From the NCBI GenBank assembly GCA_023664705.1, contig JAMPFE010000005.1, forward strand, positions 73,152-137,151: a DNA stretch of 64,000 bases. The letters run 5' to 3'. The position numbers and the translations under genes are program-made. The notes beneath the pieces are model-generated. The model was given only the letters and a program-made list of their open reading frames with translations. It was not told where the DNA came from and did no database searches. This DNA is from Lachnospiraceae bacterium. Lineage in GTDB: Bacteria > Bacillota > Clostridia > Oscillospirales > Ruminococcaceae. Positions 25,474-33,611 of the stretch are shown one piece after another (position 1 is the first letter of the stretch; each line of letters opens with the position of its first letter).

Positions 25474-25511
25474 TTAATGTCGGAAATAACACGGTTAGGG
25501 GGGAAAATTCT

Positions 25512-25796
25512 TTGAAACAATGTAACGACAGTAATCGGGAAAGATGTGTTATACTCGGAAAATTCATTGTTGAAAATAACGCTACCGTGCGCGCTGCCGC
25601 CCGTCAATTCGGCATCAGCAAGAGCACGGTTCATCAGGATATTACCGTAAAGCTCGAGAAAGCCAACAAGGCTCTGTATGAGGAAGTGAAATCCGTTCTC
25701 GACAAAAACAAGCAGGAGCGCCACATTCGCGGCGGCGAGGCTACCAAGAAAAAGTATCGGGAGTTGTCAAAAAAGAAGTTTGCGGTTGACAGTTGA
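25512..25796 (+). CDS. spoIIID: Sporulation transcriptional regulator SpoIIID
   Basis: A 94-residue DNA-binding protein of the sporulating mother cell. RCVILGKFIVENNATVRAAAR, the helix-turn-helix FGISKSTVHQDI and the basic tail RHIRGGEATKKKYRE align with SpoIIID along its length. It normally switches the mother-cell programme from sigma E to sigma K. The start is taken as TTG 25512, with GGGGGG about eight bases upstream; an ATG at 25413 would add 33 unrelated residues. The last codons (FAVDS) and the stop lie inside a tgacagttgatagt-type intergenic repeat, so the natural C terminus has been replaced by repeat sequence. Confidence 0.92.
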   Translation: MKQCNDSNRERCVILGKFIVENNATVRAAARQFGISKSTVHQDITVKLEKANKALYEEVKSVLDKNKQERHIRGGEATKKKYRELSKKKFAVDS

Positions 25797-25811
25797 TAGT
25801 TGGCAGTTAAA
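25783..25811. repeat. Short tgacagt-type repeat at the spoIIID end
   Basis: ttgacagttgatagttggcagtt, a run of three seven-base units (gttgaca, gttgata, gttggca), matches the units inside the fold-back element near 16.5 kb and overlaps the spoIIID stop codon. Confidence 0.6.
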
Positions 25812-25814
25812 AAT

Positions 25815-25841
25815 AACGGCTCCCCGCTTTGGGGAGCCGTT
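25815..25841. terminator. Bidirectional terminator between spoIIID and tsf
   Basis: An 11-base stem (25815-25825 with 25831-25841) and 5-base loop is followed on the plus strand by gtgtttttt and on the minus strand by an AT-rich tail. It separates the convergent spoIIID and tsf genes. Confidence 0.85.
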
Positions 25842-25849
25842 GTGTTTTT

Positions 25850-26755
25850 TCACTTGATCATAGAGGCGACCTCGTCCGCGAAGTTCTCCTCTTTCTTCTC
25901 GATGCCCTCGCCGCGCTCGTAGCGAACGAACGCGTCAATTTTTATCGAGCAGCCCTGCGCCTTTGCGACGCCCTCGATATACTTGCCGACCTTGAGGGAG
26001 GTGTCCTTGAAGTACTCCTGATCGAGCAGGCACTTCTCCTCGTAGAACTTTCTGATGCGTCCCTCGACTATCTTCTCGGCGACGTTTGCGGGCTTGCCCT
26101 CCTGCTCGACGAGCTTGGTCTGGACCTCCTTTTCGGTCGCGAGAACATCCGCGGGGATATCCTCTCTGCGAACGTACTCCGCGCCCATTGCGGTCGCCTG
26201 CAGCGCGACATTCTTCGCGCACGCGAGAACCTCCGCGTCGTCGGGCTTGTCGGTCTCTATCCTTACGATAGTGCCGAGTCTGCCGCCGTCGTGCATATAG
26301 GGAATGAGGATGCCCTCGAGCTTTTGGAAGCGGCGGATATTCATATTTTCGCCGATAGTGGCTATCTTATCGGTCATATACGCCTCGACGGTCATATCGC
26401 TGCCCTTTACGGCAACGGCTTTGAGCGCCTCGACGTCCGCGGCGTCGCTTTCAAGAATGGTATCGGTAATGGTCTCTACCAGATCCAAGAACTTATCGGA
26501 CTTGGCGGCAAAGTCGGTCTCGCAGTTTATCTCAACGATAACGCCCTTATTGCCGACAACCTTGGTCTTTACGATGCCCTCGGCGGCAATTCTGCCCGCC
26601 TTTTTGGCTGCCTTTGCGAGACCCTTTTCACGGAGTATCTTGACAGCCTCCTCGCGGTTGCCGTCAGCCTCCTCAAGCGCCTTCTTGCAGTCCGACAGAC
26701 CGCAGCCCGTCATATCGCGCAGCTCTTTAACGTCCTGTATATTAACATTAGCCAT
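25850..26755 (-). CDS. tsf: Elongation factor Ts
   Basis: EF-Ts, 301 residues, the GDP/GTP exchange factor of EF-Tu. The N-terminal UBA-like segment VKELRDMTGCGLSDCKKALEEADGN and the TDFAAKSDKF block, which contacts EF-Tu, are present, and two tsf core domains follow. It follows rpsB in the universal rpsB-tsf order with a 32-base gap. AAGGAG precedes the ATG. Confidence 0.98.
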   Translation of the reverse strand: MANVNIQDVKELRDMTGCGLSDCKKALEEADGNREEAVKILREKGLAKAAKKAGRIAAEGIVKTKVVGNKGVIVEINCETDFAAKSDKFLDLVETITDTILESDAADVEALKAVAVKGSDMTVEAYMTDKIATIGENMNIRRFQKLEGILIPYMHDGGRLGTIVRIETDKPDDAEVLACAKNVALQATAMGAEYVRREDIPADVLATEKEVQTKLVEQEGKPANVAEKIVEGRIRKFYEEKCLLDQEYFKDTSLKVGKYIEGVAKAQGCSIKIDAFVRYERGEGIEKKEENFADEVASMIK

Positions 26756-26787
26756 AGTTAGTTCTCCTTATTATATTCAACATTCTT

Positions 26788-27513
26788 TTATTCCGCAGTC
26801 TCTTCAACGGGCTGCTCGGCAGCGTCGGCGCTGCCCTGATTTGCGCTGATTATCGCGTCCGCCATTGCGCCCGCGATAAGCTTTACGGCGCGGATAGCGT
26901 CGTCGTTGCCGGGGATTACGTAATCTATCTCGTCGGGATCGCAGTTGGTGTCGACGATAGCGACAACGGGGATACCGAGCTTCTTGGCCTCCGCGACCGC
27001 GATCTTCTCCTTGCGCGGATCAACAACGAACAGCGCACCTGGGAGCTTCTTCATATTCTTGATGCCGCCGAGGAACTTCTCGAGCTTCTCGATCTCGAGG
27101 TTGAGCTTAATGACCTCTTTTTTGGGGAGCAGATCGAACGTGCCGTCCGTCTCCATGGTGTGGAGCTGCTCGAGACGGGCAATTCTTCTCTGAATGGTCT
27201 TGAAGTTGGTCATCATACCGCCGAGCCAGCGCGCGTTTACGAAATGAGCGCCCGCGCGGGTCGCCTCCTCCTTAATGGAATCAGCCGCCTGCTTTTTGGT
27301 GCCGACAAAAAGAATTTCGCCGCCGTTCGCCGCCGTCTCGTGAATGAAATTGTACGCCTCGTCAAGCTTCTTTACGGTCTTCTGAAGGTCGATGATGTAG
27401 ATGCCGTTCCTCTCGGTGAAGATGTAGGGAGCCATTTTGGGGTTCCAGCGCCTTGTCTGGTGTCCGAAGTGAACGCCCGCCTCCAGAAGCTGCTTCATAG
27501 ATACTACTGCCAT
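26788..27513 (-). CDS. rpsB: Ribosomal protein uS2
   Basis: Ribosomal protein S2, 241 residues. [20 protein letters not shown] at the N terminus and [20 protein letters not shown] and [19 protein letters not shown] in the second half are diagnostic. The C-terminal tail is extended and acidic. The ATG at 27513 follows GGAGG; an upstream in-frame start has no support. Cotranscribed with tsf. Confidence 0.98.
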   Translation of the reverse strand: MAVVSMKQLLEAGVHFGHQTRRWNPKMAPYIFTERNGIYIIDLQKTVKKLDEAYNFIHETAANGGEILFVGTKKQAADSIKEEATRAGAHFVNARWLGGMMTNFKTIQRRIARLEQLHTMETDGTFDLLPKKEVIKLNLEIEKLEKFLGGIKNMKKLPGALFVVDPRKEKIAVAEAKKLGIPVVAIVDTNCDPDEIDYVIPGNDDAIRAVKLIAGAMADAIISANQGSADAAEQPVEETAE

Positions 27514-27657
27514 AATTGTTTTCCTCCTGATTTTGGTTATTTTCGGCATTTCCGCCGTTTTCCGCCACGCCAAACCGCCCCCCAAACGCGTTCCCGCGCA
27601 CCTTAAGGAGCTGTCGCCGTGTGTGTATTTGTGCTTATTCTGCACATTTACCTAAAT

Positions 27658-27686
27658 ATTATACCATATTTAACCTTTATTTGCAA
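27658..27686 (-). promoter_or_regulatory. Promoter of rpsB-tsf
   Basis: TTGCAA (27681-27686), 17-base spacer, TATAAT (27658-27663). The leader to rpsB is about 135 bases and GC-rich near its 3' end, enough for an autoregulatory structure, but none is recognised. Confidence 0.8.
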
Positions 27687-27701
27687 GTACAACGCACTCG
27701 T

Positions 27702-27992
27702 CTATTTAAACAAATTTCCTATACCTTTTCCGCGGCGGTTTGTGCAGCTTGACGGAACATCGCAGGAAACGAGTATCGTGTCCTCGCCGATGACCTCGAT
27801 GTCGCACCACTTGATGAACAGGTCGTCCTCGCGCCCGAACAGCCCGAAAAACTTCGCCCTGCCGAAAACGATAAGGCGGCATATCTTGGCGGTGCAGTTG
27901 TCGAACTCGATATCGTCGGGATAGCCGAGCCTCGCGCCCGTTTTGACGTTGATTATCTCTTTGCACTTCAAGTCGTTAAAGCTGTAAACCAT
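27702..27992 (-). CDS. YlmC/YmxH family sporulation-associated protein
   Basis: A 96-residue PRC-barrel-like protein: SFNDLKCKEIINVKTGARLG at the start, then DNCTAKICRLIV and FIKWCDIEVIGEDTILV. This matches the YlmC/YmxH family of endospore formers, small proteins of unknown mechanism often found in sporulation regulons. GAGG precedes the ATG. It lies just upstream of the rpsB promoter. Confidence 0.9.
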   Translation of the reverse strand: MVYSFNDLKCKEIINVKTGARLGYPDDIEFDNCTAKICRLIVFGRAKFFGLFGREDDLFIKWCDIEVIGEDTILVSCDVPSSCTNRRGKGIGNLFK

Positions 27993-28048
27993 AATATGAC
28001 CTCACATTCTTGTCTGTTCAAGTTTATGTGAAGTTATTCGCGATTATT

Positions 28049-28474
28049 CTATCCCAGATATTTACAATAAACGCGCTTGCCGAATTTCTCCCCGACGACC
28101 TCGTAGCCGCATTTTTCGTAAAAGCCCCAAGCGTTGTTGAAGCTCGTAAGCGTTATCTTCAGGTAATCGTGGAGCCTTGCGCTGCGCTCGAAGGAGCTCA
28201 TAAGCGATTTCGTAACGCCCTTGCCGCGGTATTTCTCAACGCACGCGGCGAAGCCTATGACGGCGCTGTCGGGGCTTTCGGCTCTGCCGAGGACGGCGGC
28301 TATCGGTTCGCCGCCCAGCTCCGCGTACAGCATCAAAAATCCCCTGTCGAGCCGCCTTGTCCAAGCCTCGCGGGAATACAGTCCCTCGTAATGCTCGCCG
28401 AGTATCGAATAGCACATATCGAGCACCTTTTTTAGCGTGCGCTCGTCGTTTATCTGCTTTATCGTGAAATCCAT
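28049..28474 (-). CDS. GNAT family N-acetyltransferase
   Basis: A 141-residue acetyltransferase with ACVEKYRGKGVTKSLMSSFE as the acetyl-CoA loop and NNAWGFYEKCGYEVVGEKFG near the end. The ATG at 28474 is one base after the stop of the HAD gene; the Shine-Dalgarno is weak, so translation may depend on coupling. It is the last gene of the operon starting at hisC. Substrate unknown. Confidence 0.88.
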   Translation of the reverse strand: MDFTIKQINDERTLKKVLDMCYSILGEHYEGLYSREAWTRRLDRGFLMLYAELGGEPIAAVLGRAESPDSAVIGFAACVEKYRGKGVTKSLMSSFERSARLHDYLKITLTSFNNAWGFYEKCGYEVVGEKFGKRVYCKYLG

Positions 28475-28475
28475 G

Positions 28476-29189
28476 TTACCCGAGCTTTTCCAGAGCGAAT
28501 TTCTCCGCGTCCTCGACAGTTCCGCGGGCAAATTCGGAAATATCGGCGTTTTCGGGGTTCTCGATGAAATCCGTCACGAGGAAGCTCCCGATGCCGAGCG
28601 ACTTGGCGGGCAGGATATCCTCGCCGACGCTGTTGCCTATCATTATGCACTCCGACGGCTGTCTGCCGAGCTTTTTCAGCAGCTCCTCATAGTACTTGGG
28701 GTTCGGCTTGCAGAACGTGCTGTTGTCGTAGTGGGTGACAAGCTTGAAATCGGAAAGCGACAGCCCGACCCACGCGAGCCTTGTAGCTACCGCGCACTCG
28801 GGGAAAATGGGGTTCGTGGCGAGGACCGTCTCCGCGCCCGCGCTCTTCAGCCGCTCCAGCATTGGCTTATGGTCGGGAACGTGCTTCAGGCACTGCTTTA
28901 CCGCGTCAAACTCCTTGGTGTAGAAGTCGTCGCAGAACTCCCGAGCGTCGGGCTTATCGGGGAACGCCGAGCGGAAAACCTCCCAGAAAGCCCCGCTGTT
29001 CGGGCGGGAGCCATCGTTCTTTATCATAGCGCCCGTACCCTTCCAGACGTATTTTACAATGCTGTCGGGGTCGTCGTAGCCATACGGCGCGAGCTTTCTG
29101 CACAAGCCGCCGAAATAGTATTTTACAAATTCGTCCTGAACGAACGGCAACAGCGTGCCGTCCAAGTCAAACATCACCGTTTTTACCAT
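28476..29189 (-). CDS. HAD family hydrolase
   Basis: A 237-residue haloacid dehalogenase-type enzyme, class IA. Motif I FDLDGTLLP at 8-16, motif II TNPIF, motif III around CKPNPKYYEELLKK and motif IV MIGNSVGEDILPAK are all present. A helical cap (about 20-90) follows motif I. The start overlaps the exonuclease gene by 23 bases and has AGAGG upstream. Substrate unknown. Confidence 0.93.
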   Translation of the reverse strand: MVKTVMFDLDGTLLPFVQDEFVKYYFGGLCRKLAPYGYDDPDSIVKYVWKGTGAMIKNDGSRPNSGAFWEVFRSAFPDKPDAREFCDDFYTKEFDAVKQCLKHVPDHKPMLERLKSAGAETVLATNPIFPECAVATRLAWVGLSLSDFKLVTHYDNSTFCKPNPKYYEELLKKLGRQPSECIMIGNSVGEDILPAKSLGIGSFLVTDFIENPENADISEFARGTVEDAEKFALEKLG

Positions 29190-30117
29190 TTTTTTCCTCT
29201 TTCCTTTTCTCCGCTATCATTCTGCGGCGCTCCTCGCGCTTTTGGAGCTTGGTCTCGTAGGACGATATGTCCTCCTCCGAGGCGGCGAACACCGTCCGCA
29301 TGACCGTGTAATTATGCTCGGTTATCATGCACGCTTTCAGCTTGACGAGAAAGCTCTCGCTGCACGTTTTGCAGTCCGCGACGGTTTTGCAGGATTTCCC
29401 GTTATTGAAAAGCCACTGCCGCAGCGAAAGCGCTTCGCCGCATTTGGGGCATTTCAGCCCGACTACGCGGCTGTCGGACGCCATTTTCTTCAAGTCCTCG
29501 ATATCGTTGACCGCATCCTTGAAAAGCGGCGCCTGCACTGCCGAGGAGTACTCGGCGTATTCGGCAATGCCGAGCGCCATATCGAGCTTTTTGCACACCT
29601 CGTAGGTAAGAAAGGCGTCGTTGAACGCGTCGTGGACCTGAACGTCCAGCGGTATCTCAAGGCTCTCCGCGGCGGTCGACAGCGCGCACTGCAAATGCTC
29701 GCTTTTGAGCTGGCGATTGTAGATAAGCTGCAGATTTATGTAATCGCTGCCGAAGCTCGGGTCGAGACCGTGCAGGGTGAGGTTGTCGGCGAGCATGCCG
29801 AGGTCGTCGAAGCCCCATGTGATGAAGCGGAATTCCTCCCCGCACCACGCGGAAAAGCGCCTGAACGCCTGCGGGAACGTCTCCCCCGCCGTGAGCTGCA
29901 TATCCGTGATGCCCGTTATCTGCGCGACGTGCGGGTTCATTTTCTTGTAGTATTTCGGGCGGACGTTTATCTTTATCTTGTCGATAAGGTTGAATTTCTC
30001 GTCCGTCTTTATCGCGCCTATCTGGATTATCTCGCCGTACAGCAGCAGCGGCGTGCGCACAGTTTTCGACGGATTTACCGCCTGATTCCATTCCAAATCC
30101 ATTATAATGTAGTTCAT
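29167..30117 (-). CDS. 3'-5' exonuclease (DEDD) with C-terminal zinc ribbon
   Basis: A 316-residue protein with an N-terminal DEDD exonuclease fold: IIMDLEWNQ (motif I, D and E), ITWGFDDLGML (motif II region) and VHDAFNDAFLTYEV (motif III, H and D). Similar to KapD-type and DnaQ-like enzymes that trim RNA or DNA. After about residue 210 comes a four-cysteine ribbon (CPKCGEAL then CKTVADCKTC) and a basic tail (KREERRRMIAEKRKEEK), possibly for nucleic-acid binding. Start overlaps the S41 gene stop as ATGA. The zinc-ribbon fusion is less usual. Confidence 0.88.
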   Translation of the reverse strand: MNYIIMDLEWNQAVNPSKTVRTPLLLYGEIIQIGAIKTDEKFNLIDKIKINVRPKYYKKMNPHVAQITGITDMQLTAGETFPQAFRRFSAWCGEEFRFITWGFDDLGMLADNLTLHGLDPSFGSDYINLQLIYNRQLKSEHLQCALSTAAESLEIPLDVQVHDAFNDAFLTYEVCKKLDMALGIAEYAEYSSAVQAPLFKDAVNDIEDLKKMASDSRVVGLKCPKCGEALSLRQWLFNNGKSCKTVADCKTCSESFLVKLKACMITEHNYTVMRTVFAASEEDISSYETKLQKREERRRMIAEKRKEEKNGKNGDV

Positions 30118-31442
30118 ATCATCATTCTTTCCGTGTCGGCTCGCAAAACCTCAAGCCCCTTTTTCAGTATGCCGTCAAGCCCGCTTTTCAAATCGCCGAT
30201 AGTTTTTTCGGCGGGAATATCGGGCTTTATTCCGACGTTTACGTATTCGCTGCCGTCGGGCAGCCTGCTCCGCGTCGTCGCGATACTCACCGTTCCGCCG
30301 AGCGGCAGCTCCCGTATCATAGCCTCCGCGCCCGAGCCGTAAGTCGTTGCGCCGACTATCTTCGCTCTCCCCGACATTCGGAAATACGAGACGAAAGTCT
30401 CCGCCGCGCAAGCCGTTCCGCAGTTGGCAAGCAGCACCGCGGGCGCGGTCAGCTCCGCCTGCCCGCCGAAGTCGATAAAGCCGCCGACCTCGCCGTTGTC
30501 CTCCAAGCGCTCGTAATAGGTGTGTGTCGCGACCTCGTAAATTCTGCGCTGCCACGGGTCGGAGAGGTCGGGGGCGCTCATATCGATATACGGCTCCAAA
30601 GCGTGATATTTCGCGCTGTGGGACGGCGTTTTGCAGTCGGACTTAACGGGAAATTTTCCGCTTATGAAGCGCTTTGCTATCTCAAGCGGCGGGTCGCCCA
30701 TGCCGCCCGGGTTGCCGCGAACGTCGATGATATACCCCCTGCAGCCCTTCAGCAGCGCGATATTCTCGGCGAACTCCCCGACTATCTCCGCGCTGTGGAA
30801 ATCGAGCAGCTCAATAAACGCGAGGTCGTCCTCGGTCACGGAGATGATAAGGCTCTCCGAGCGGAAGCGCTCGGCAAGCGGCTCGGGAGGTCTTGCCGAA
30901 AGCTCGGCGAACACGGGCTCGCGCGGCTCGCTCTGCTTGAACGAGAACCCGCCCTTATCGGTGCCGACGGTGATGAGCTCCTCCGCGCCGAAATTCAACA
31001 TCAGCGAGCACTCAACGCAGTCATAGAGCGCGAAAAGGCTCTCGGGCAGCTCGTGCCACCAGTAGGGGTACACGTATTTTTCGACGTATTCCGCCGTCGG
31101 CAGCCCCTGTATGCTCGTCAGCTCCGCAAACAGAAAGCGCTCCTCGGGCGCCGCCGCGAGCAGAAATTTCCCCTCGGCGCGCGTCACGCCGAACGGCACG
31201 CACCTGCCCTCGAAAAGCGCGGCGGGCGGCGACACCGAGGTGTGCCCGTCGCGGAGCAGCGCGTAAAAGCGCATCAGCAGGCGGTAAAATTCAAGGTCGC
31301 CCTCCGCGTTCATCACAAGCGGCAGAAAGCGCCTGTATTCGGCGTTCCAATCGACGTCGGAGCGCTCCGCCCAAAACGCGAAGTTGTACTCCGCCTCTTT
31401 CCATAAACAGGAAAGTGTGTAAATTCTTTCCTCAACGGTCAT
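30114..31442 (-). CDS. S41 family peptidase-like protein, Ser-to-Cys variant
   Basis: A 442-residue protein with the S41 core: LRDGHTSVSPP, YIIDVRGNPGG (about residue 250) and LLANCGTACAAETF, VGIKPDI. In active S41 peptidases the last-but-one motif is N-GTASAAE with Ser as nucleophile; here it is Cys. The position of the Ctp-type Lys (FGKG) is TYGSG, though S41B-type members do not use that Lys. No signal peptide is present, so it acts in the cytosol. It lies directly after the ABC-F gene (TAAATG). Could be a cysteine-dependent or inactive member. Confidence 0.85.
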   Translation of the reverse strand: MTVEERIYTLSCLWKEAEYNFAFWAERSDVDWNAEYRRFLPLVMNAEGDLEFYRLLMRFYALLRDGHTSVSPPAALFEGRCVPFGVTRAEGKFLLAAAPEERFLFAELTSIQGLPTAEYVEKYVYPYWWHELPESLFALYDCVECSLMLNFGAEELITVGTDKGGFSFKQSEPREPVFAELSARPPEPLAERFRSESLIISVTEDDLAFIELLDFHSAEIVGEFAENIALLKGCRGYIIDVRGNPGGMGDPPLEIAKRFISGKFPVKSDCKTPSHSAKYHALEPYIDMSAPDLSDPWQRRIYEVATHTYYERLEDNGEVGGFIDFGGQAELTAPAVLLANCGTACAAETFVSYFRMSGRAKIVGATTYGSGAEAMIRELPLGGTVSIATTRSRLPDGSEYVNVGIKPDIPAEKTIGDLKSGLDGILKKGLEVLRADTERMMI

Positions 31443-33056
31443 TTATATCACCAGATTGCCGCCGACGTTCTCGCGCCGCCACTCCACATACTCCCCGTAT
31501 GTGCCTTGGCGGTCGTAGCAGCCGTCCTCGGTCAGCTCTATAATGCGGTTCGCGGCTGTGTCGAGTATCTCGTGGTCGTGCGTCGCGAAGAGGATGTTCC
31601 CCTTGAACTCGGAAAGCCCGTTGTTGACCGCGGTTATGCTCTCGAGGTCGAGGTGGTTCGTCGGACGGTCGAGTATCAGACAATTCGAGCGGAACAGCAT
31701 CATTCGGCTGAACATACAGCGCACCTTTTCCCCGCCCGAAAGCACCTTTACGGGCTTGAAAACGTCGTCGCCGCTGAAGAGCATTCGCCCCAGAAAGCCG
31801 CGCAGATAGCTCTCCGTTTCGTCCTGCGAGTATTGTCTCATCCAGTCGAGGATAGATAATTCACAATCGTTGAAAAACGCGCTGTTGTCGTTCGGAAAAT
31901 AGCTTACCGTGATAGTGCCGCCCCACTTGAACGTCCCCTCGTCGGGCTCCAGTTCCTCTGTGAGTATGCGGAAAAGCGTCGTCACGGCTATCTCGTTCGC
32001 GCCCACAAACGCTATCTTGTCGCCCTTTGCAACGGTAAAGCCGACGTTGTTCAGCACCTTAACGCCGTCGACCGTTTTCGACAGCCCCGTCACTTGGAGA
32101 ATGTCCTTCCCCGCCTCGCGCTCCATATCGAAGCCGATATACGGATATTTGCGCGAGCTGGCGGGCATTTCCTCAACGGTCAGCTTGTCGAGCAGCTTGC
32201 GGCGCGAGGTCGCCTGCTTGGACTTGGACTTGTTCGCGGAGAAGCGCGCTATAAAGTTCTGGAGCTCCTTTATCTTCTCCTCGGCTTTCTTGTTCTGGTT
32301 CTTTATCATGCGCTGAACGAGCTGCGAGCTTTCGTACCAGAACTCGTAGTTGCCGACGTACATCTTTATCTTGCCGTAATCGATATCGACGATATGCGTG
32401 CAGACGTTGTTCAGGAAATGTCGGTCGTGCGAAACCACGATGACCGTGCCGAAATAGTCCGCGAGGAAGTCCTCGAGCCACGAAACGGCTTCCACGTCGA
32501 GGTGGTTGGTCGGCTCGTCCATGAGGATTATCTCGGGATTGCCGAACAGGCACTGCGCGAGCAGCACCTTGACCTTTTCGTTGCCCGTAAGGCTCGACAT
32601 CTGATTGTAAAGTATCTCCTCGGGCAGTCCCAAGCCCTGTATCAGCTTGGACGCGTCGCTCTCGGCTTCCCAGCCGTTCAGCTCGGCGAACTCCGCCTCG
32701 AGAACGCTCGCGCGCTCGCCGTCCTCGTCGGAAAAATCCTCCTTGGCGTACAGCGCGTCCTTTTCCTTCATTATGTCGTAGAGCCTTTGGTTGCCCATTA
32801 TCACCGTGTCCTGCACCGTGAATTCGTCGAACGCGTAATGGTCCTGCCGCAGCACGCTCATGCGCATTTCGGGCGGGCGCGTTACCGTGCCCTTTGTCGG
32901 CTCCAGCTCGCCGCAGAGCACGCGCAGGAACGTTGATTTCCCCGCGCCGTTCGCGCCGATAACGCCGTAGCAGTTGCCGTTCGTGAACTTCAAGTCCACG
33001 TCCTTGAAGAGCACCTGCCCGCCGAAGCTTACGTTTACATCGCTTACCGTAATCAT
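31443..33056 (-). CDS. ABC-F family ATPase with one degenerate site
   Basis: A 537-residue soluble protein with two ABC domains joined by a linker (QKNKKAEEKIKELQ-like helix, about 240-300), the layout of ribosome-associated ABC-F translation factors of the YkpA/YbiT type. Domain 1 has Walker A GANGAGKST and Walker B ILMDEPTNHLD but signature LTGNEKVK. Domain 2 has signature LSGGEKVR but Walker A GANEIAVTT lacking the Lys, and Walker B LILDRPTNHLD with Arg for the catalytic Glu. So site 1 is canonical and site 2 degenerate. Similar decay is, as I recall, a trait of this subgroup. Housekeeping or antibiotic-protection role undecided. Confidence 0.92.
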   Translation of the reverse strand: MITVSDVNVSFGGQVLFKDVDLKFTNGNCYGVIGANGAGKSTFLRVLCGELEPTKGTVTRPPEMRMSVLRQDHYAFDEFTVQDTVIMGNQRLYDIMKEKDALYAKEDFSDEDGERASVLEAEFAELNGWEAESDASKLIQGLGLPEEILYNQMSSLTGNEKVKVLLAQCLFGNPEIILMDEPTNHLDVEAVSWLEDFLADYFGTVIVVSHDRHFLNNVCTHIVDIDYGKIKMYVGNYEFWYESSQLVQRMIKNQNKKAEEKIKELQNFIARFSANKSKSKQATSRRKLLDKLTVEEMPASSRKYPYIGFDMEREAGKDILQVTGLSKTVDGVKVLNNVGFTVAKGDKIAFVGANEIAVTTLFRILTEELEPDEGTFKWGGTITVSYFPNDNSAFFNDCELSILDWMRQYSQDETESYLRGFLGRMLFSGDDVFKPVKVLSGGEKVRCMFSRMMLFRSNCLILDRPTNHLDLESITAVNNGLSEFKGNILFATHDHEILDTAANRIIELTEDGCYDRQGTYGEYVEWRRENVGGNLVI

Positions 33057-33608
33057 TTAGTCCTTAATACCTTTCCTGTTCCACCTTATTGCCGTTCTGT
33101 AACCGAGCTTGGCGTACCACTGTGCCACGCCCGTGTAGTGTATATAGCTTATATCGCAGCCCTCGTCTTTGAGTATTTGCGTCGCGCACTTGACCATCGT
33201 CAGCCCTATGCCCTTGTTCCGATATTCGGGAACTGTTCCTACGCAGCCGGGAACGCCTATTTTCAAATTGCGACCGTTTACGCTGTGTTCTCCCATATCG
33301 TAGATATGGCAGAAGCTCGCGATCTTTCCCTCTACAAGACCGCAGAACACGCAGTCGGTCTCGTTGAAATATTGCAGCCAGTCTCCGTCGACCTTTGCCA
33401 CCGCCGCTCTCAGCTCGTCAAGACCGCCGCCGTAAAACCCGAACGAAACGCCGTCCAAGCGCCGCTCGTAAACGCTCGGATCAAATTCGTCAAGCGGGAG
33501 TATCATCTCCTCAAAGACGTATTCCTCGGGCAGAGCGCGGATATGCGCGCTCTCGAAGAAATTCGGGTGCAGCGCGTTGAAAAGCGCGGTAAAATCGCGT
33601 TTATCCAT
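33057..33608 (-). CDS. GNAT family N-acetyltransferase
   Basis: A 183-residue protein with the acetyl-CoA binding segment CVGTVPEYRNKGIGLTMVKC near 130-150 and the ending YIHYTGVAQWYAKLGYRTAIRW typical of GNAT proteins. The N-terminal 90 residues (FYGGGLDELRAAVAKVDGDW) are less conserved. It starts three bases after the metY stop and ends one base before the ABC-F start, in the hisC-metY operon. Confidence 0.87.
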   Translation of the reverse strand: MDKRDFTALFNALHPNFFESAHIRALPEEYVFEEMILPLDEFDPSVYERRLDGVSFGFYGGGLDELRAAVAKVDGDWLQYFNETDCVFCGLVEGKIASFCHIYDMGEHSVNGRNLKIGVPGCVGTVPEYRNKGIGLTMVKCATQILKDEGCDISYIHYTGVAQWYAKLGYRTAIRWNRKGIKD

Positions 33609-33611
33609 GGT

